A stretch of DNA of 64,000 bases from Stenotrophomonas sp. MYb238 (GTDB taxonomy: Bacteria > Pseudomonadota > Gammaproteobacteria > Xanthomonadales > Xanthomonadaceae). This document shows, piece by piece, positions 61,214 to 64,000 of this stretch (position 1 is its first letter; every line of letters begins with the position of its first letter). The stretch spans positions 1-64,000 of the forward strand of contig NZ_WIDL01000002.1 in assembly GCF_009496535.1 (NCBI RefSeq), given 5' to 3'. The translations under genes were made by a program, and so were the position numbers. The notes beneath the pieces are model-generated. The model was not told the DNA's origin, ran no database searches, and saw nothing but the letters and a program-made list of their open reading frames with translations.

Positions 61214-63109
61214 ATGCCTTTGATCACCCTGCAGAACGTCGACTACAGCGTCGGCGGCCCGTTGTTGCTGGAAAAAGCCGAACTGTCGGTCGAACCGGGC
61301 GAACGCATCGCCCTGATCGGCCGCAATGGCGCCGGCAAATCCACCCTGATGAAGCTGATGGCCGGCGAACTGAAGCCGGACGATGGCGAAGTGCGCCTCC
61401 AGCAGGGCGTGCGCGTCACCCGCCTGGAGCAGGAAGTGCCGCACGGCGCCGCCGGCAGCGTGTTCGACGTCGTCGCCGACGGACTGGGCGAACTGGGCCA
61501 TTGGCTGGCCGAGTTCCACCGCCTGAGCCACGCCGAGGTGTTCGACGGCGATGCCATGGGCAAGGTGCAGGCGAAGATCGACGCGGCCGATGGCTGGGCG
61601 CTGGACCAGCGCGTGGCCGAGACCCTGACCAAGCTGGAGCTGGACGGCGAGGCCGAATTCGGCCGCCTGTCCGGCGGCATGAAGCGCCGCGTGCTGCTGG
61701 CGCGCGCGCTGGTGGCCGGCCCGGACGTGCTGCTGCTGGACGAACCGACCAACCATCTGGACATCGAGGCCATCGACTGGCTGGAAGGTTTCCTCAAGGG
61801 CTGGAACGGCTGCGTGGTGTTCGTCACCCACGACCGCCGCTTCCTGCGCGCGCTGGCCACCCGCATCGTCGAGATCGACCGCGGCCAGGTCACCAGCTGG
61901 CCGGGCGACTGGGCCAACTACGAGCGCCGCCGCGAGGAGCGCCTCAACGCGCAGGCACAGGAGAACGCCCGCTTCGACAAGCTGCTGGCGCAGGAGGAAG
62001 TGTGGATCCGGCAGGGCATCAAGGCCCGCCGTACCCGCGACGAAGGCCGCGTGCGCCGGCTCAAGGCCATGCGCAACGAGCGCAGCCAGCGCCGCGAGCT
62101 GGGCGGCAACGTCAGGCTGGAAGCGGCCGGCGGCGAGAACTCCGGCAAGAAGGTCATCGACATCAAGGACATGTCCTTCGCCTTCGGCGAGCGGGTGATG
62201 ATCAGGGACTTCTCGACCACGATCCTGCGCGGCGACCGCATCGGCCTGATCGGCCCCAACGGCAGCGGCAAGACCACCCTGCTCAAGCTGCTGCTGGGCG
62301 AACTGCAGCCGGACAGCGGCGAGGTGCGCCAGGGCACCAACCTGCAGATCGCCTATTTCGACCAGTACCGCGCCACCCTGCGCGAGGACTGGAGCGCGAT
62401 CGAGAACGTGGCCGAGGGCGCGGACTTCATCGACCTCAACGGCAAGCGCAAGCACGTGCATGCCTACCTGCAGGACTTCCTGTTCACCCCGGAACGCGCA
62501 CGCGCGCCGATCACGCGGCTGTCCGGCGGCGAGCGCAACCGCCTGCTGCTGGCCAAGCTGTTCGCGCAGCCGTCCAACCTGCTGGTGATGGACGAACCGA
62601 CCAACGACCTGGACGTGGAAACCCTGGAACTGCTGGAAGAGCTGCTGGGTGACTACACCGGCACCCTGCTGTTGGTCAGCCACGACCGCGACTTCCTCGA
62701 CAACGTGGTCACCTCCACCCTGGTGCTGGAAGGCGAGGGCAGGGTGGGCGACTACGTCGGCGGCTATACCGACTCGCTGCGCCAGCGCCCGGCGCCGGCG
62801 CAGAGCGGCATGGCGGTGGCCAGGGCCTCGGCCACGGCGGTGCCTGCGGCGAAGCCGGCGGCCGCGCCGGTGGCCGAGGCCGCGACGACCAGGCGCAAGC
62901 TCAGCTTCAAGGACGCGCGCGAGCTGGAGCAGCTGCCGGCCAGGATCGAGCAGCTGGAACGGGACGTGGAAGGCCTGACCGGCGCGATGAACGACCCGGC
63001 GTTCTATACCCGCTCCAGCGCCGAAGTCACCGTGCACACGCAGCAGCTGTCCCGGGTGCAGGCCGAACTGGACGCGGCCTACGCGCGCTGGGAAGAACTG
63101 GACGGCTGA
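61214..63109 (+). CDS. uup: ABC-F family ATPase Uup
   Basis: Soluble twin-ABC ATPase of 631 residues acting on ribosomes or in DNA maintenance. Walker A motifs are GRNGAGKST and GPNGSGKTT; signatures LSGGMKRR and LSGGERNR; Walker B LLLDEPTNHLD and LVMDEPTNDLD. The interdomain linker KARRTRDEGRVRRLKAMRNER and a C-terminal coiled coil (from ~575, KLSFKDARELEQLPARIEQLE) mark Uup rather than EttA. ATG 61214 gives MPLITLQNVDYSVGG. No ribosome site precedes it, only a -10-like TACAAT. Confidence 0.93.
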   Translation: MPLITLQNVDYSVGGPLLLEKAELSVEPGERIALIGRNGAGKSTLMKLMAGELKPDDGEVRLQQGVRVTRLEQEVPHGAAGSVFDVVADGLGELGHWLAEFHRLSHAEVFDGDAMGKVQAKIDAADGWALDQRVAETLTKLELDGEAEFGRLSGGMKRRVLLARALVAGPDVLLLDEPTNHLDIEAIDWLEGFLKGWNGCVVFVTHDRRFLRALATRIVEIDRGQVTSWPGDWANYERRREERLNAQAQENARFDKLLAQEEVWIRQGIKARRTRDEGRVRRLKAMRNERSQRRELGGNVRLEAAGGENSGKKVIDIKDMSFAFGERVMIRDFSTTILRGDRIGLIGPNGSGKTTLLKLLLGELQPDSGEVRQGTNLQIAYFDQYRATLREDWSAIENVAEGADFIDLNGKRKHVHAYLQDFLFTPERARAPITRLSGGERNRLLLAKLFAQPSNLLVMDEPTNDLDVETLELLEELLGDYTGTLLLVSHDRDFLDNVVTSTLVLEGEGRVGDYVGGYTDSLRQRPAPAQSGMAVARASATAVPAAKPAAAPVAEAATTRRKLSFKDARELEQLPARIEQLERDVEGLTGAMNDPAFYTRSSAEVTVHTQQLSRVQAELDAAYARWEELDG

Positions 63110-63233
63110 GCGCCGGCGGGAGTCCGGAAAGGCGCCGTGGTTGGCGGCCGCGCCTGCGGTCGCCATGTGACAATCCGGCCCTGAAGACACCGGCTGACGG
63201 CCGGGCTTCGCCGGTTTCTCCATGGAGCGCGTG

Positions 63234-63659
63234 ATGGAACTGCCTTTCTCGGTGCAGCGCATCGACCATGTTGTCTTCCGCGTGCGCGACCTGCCGCGCA
63301 GCATCGCCTTCTACCGGTCCGTGCTCGGCTGCGAGGTGGTCAGGCAGCGCGAACACCTGGGCCTGGTCCATCTGCGCGCCGGCGCGTCGATGATCGATCT
63401 GGTCGGCGTGGACGGCGCCCTGGGCGCCCGCGGCGGCGACGCGCCGGGCGAGGGCGCGCGCAATGTCGATCACCTGTGCCTGCGCATCGAACCGTTCGAC
63501 GAGGCGGATGTCGTCGCGCACCTGCGGCGGCACGGACTGGCGCCGCTGGGTGCGGCGGAGGTCAACTTCGGCGCCGAGGGCGACGGGCTGTCGCTGTATT
63601 TCGCCGATCCGGACGGCAACGTGATCGAGCTAAAGGGCCCGTCGCACCCGACGGCCTGA
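63234..63659 (+). CDS. VOC-family (glyoxalase-like) protein
   Basis: A 141-residue protein with one beta-alpha-beta-beta-beta metal-binding fold repeated once. RIDHVVFRVRDLPRSIAFYRSVLGCEVV and VDHLCLRIEPF begin the two modules; His and Glu in RIDHV and DPDGNVIELKGP are likely ligands. GGAG seven bases before ATG 63234 supports that start, with ATG 63222 upstream as alternative. Members range from glyoxalase I to dioxygenases and resistance proteins; substrate unknown. Confidence 0.88.
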   Translation: MELPFSVQRIDHVVFRVRDLPRSIAFYRSVLGCEVVRQREHLGLVHLRAGASMIDLVGVDGALGARGGDAPGEGARNVDHLCLRIEPFDEADVVAHLRRHGLAPLGAAEVNFGAEGDGLSLYFADPDGNVIELKGPSHPTA

Positions 63660-63671
63660 GGCAACTTCCGC

Positions 63672-64000
63672 TCAGGCCTCGTCCGGCGCCGCGGCGTCCC
63701 CGCCGCCGGGCAGTTCGAAGAACGCCCAGAACGGCACGTTGTCCGCGGCCCAGCTGGCCGCGGCTTCGGAGAGGACGTCCAGCAGCGTATCGAAATCGTC
63801 GGGGCTGGCCTGCCGCAGGTCGCCGGCATCGCCGAACAGCAGTGCGTAGCCGTTGGCAGGCAGCCAGGACAGGTCGCGCAGCGCGTCGGACAACGCGTCC
63901 CAGTTGCGGCCCCAGCCCGCAGGGAAATCCAGCTGGGTGCCGATGCGCAGCAGCAGGGTGCGCTTGTCCGTGCAGGCTTCCAGGTCCACGCGCAGCACCT
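63672..64000 (-). CDS. barstar-family protein (5-prime end beyond the window)
   Basis: C-terminal ~109 residues of a barstar-like ribonuclease inhibitor. RTLLLRIGTQLDFPAGWGRNWDALSDALRDLSWLP and YALLFGDAGDLRQ match the barstar fold, whose acidic helix fills the barnase active site. The frame is open to base 64000; a GTG at 63998 could be internal, since many Xanthomonadaceae homologues have a longer N-terminus. No barnase-like toxin gene is visible in the window, so a stand-alone inhibitor or other role is possible. Confidence 0.85.
   Translation of the reverse strand, partial: VLRVDLEACTDKRTLLLRIGTQLDFPAGWGRNWDALSDALRDLSWLPANGYALLFGDAGDLRQASPDDFDTLLDVLSEAAASWAADNVPFWAFFELPGGGDAAAPDEA

Overview
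The window looks like chromosomal DNA from a high-GC gammaproteobacterium of the Xanthomonadaceae (Stenotrophomonas, Pseudoxanthomonas, Luteimonas or Xanthomonas-like). This rests on paired GTAG-headed REP elements between many genes, a FimX-type c-di-GMP receptor, the zwf-glk-pgl (Entner-Doudoroff entry) cluster beside a sugar ABC ATPase, and the sdhCDAB-sdhE-ygfX-lolCD order. The genus cannot be fixed from the sequence alone. No rRNA, tRNA, CRISPR array, prophage or transposase gene was seen. Most of the window is compact core genome.

Layout. 1-4.7 kb: pgl, glk and zwf overlap on the minus strand; a MalK/UgpC-type ATPase diverges from them across a region with a LacI-like operator. 4.7-12.8 kb: ygfZ, then an SDHAF4-like assembly factor, sdhC-D-A-B, sdhE, ygfX-like, lolC and lolD, and a DUF6491-type lipoprotein. 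12.8-25.1 kb: housekeeping and small exported proteins (yggX, mutY, ftsY, a FlgC-like orphan, htpG, rsmD, coaD, a lipoprotein, ferredoxin, ggt, an MBL hydrolase, an alpha/beta hydrolase, psiF-like, upp).

25.2-31.4 kb is a probable organic-phosphate (phytate) locus: a TonB-dependent receptor divergent from a beta-propeller phytase-like lipoprotein that overlaps a purple-acid-phosphatase-like enzyme, with a Pho-box-like sequence in the divergent promoter. 31.5-39.8 kb is a LysR regulator divergent from a four-gene RND efflux operon (adaptor, RND pump, short-chain dehydrogenase, outer-membrane factor), the layout known from S. maltophilia SmeVWX. 39.85-40.36 kb holds three tandem ~170 bp units made of an inverted REP pair plus the terminator of the next gene. 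40.4-42.4 kb: a divergent class III aminotransferase and its probable Lrp/AsnC regulator, with a perfect palindrome between them.

42.5-50 kb: queA, tgt, yajC, secD, secF, fabV. 50-64 kb: fimX, yhiN-type flavoprotein, yaeQ, yaiI, a cold-shock protein, selO, apt, dbpA, yeiH with a divergent LysR gene, uup, a VOC protein, and a barstar-like gene cut by the window edge.

Best candidates for new biology are the two-hairpin repeat that places a Shine-Dalgarno-like loop before a start codon (9.3 and 23.2 kb), the tandemly amplified terminator/REP unit at 40 kb, the FlgC-like orphan at 15.6 kb, and the Pho-box-linked phytate locus. All are readings of sequence without database search.
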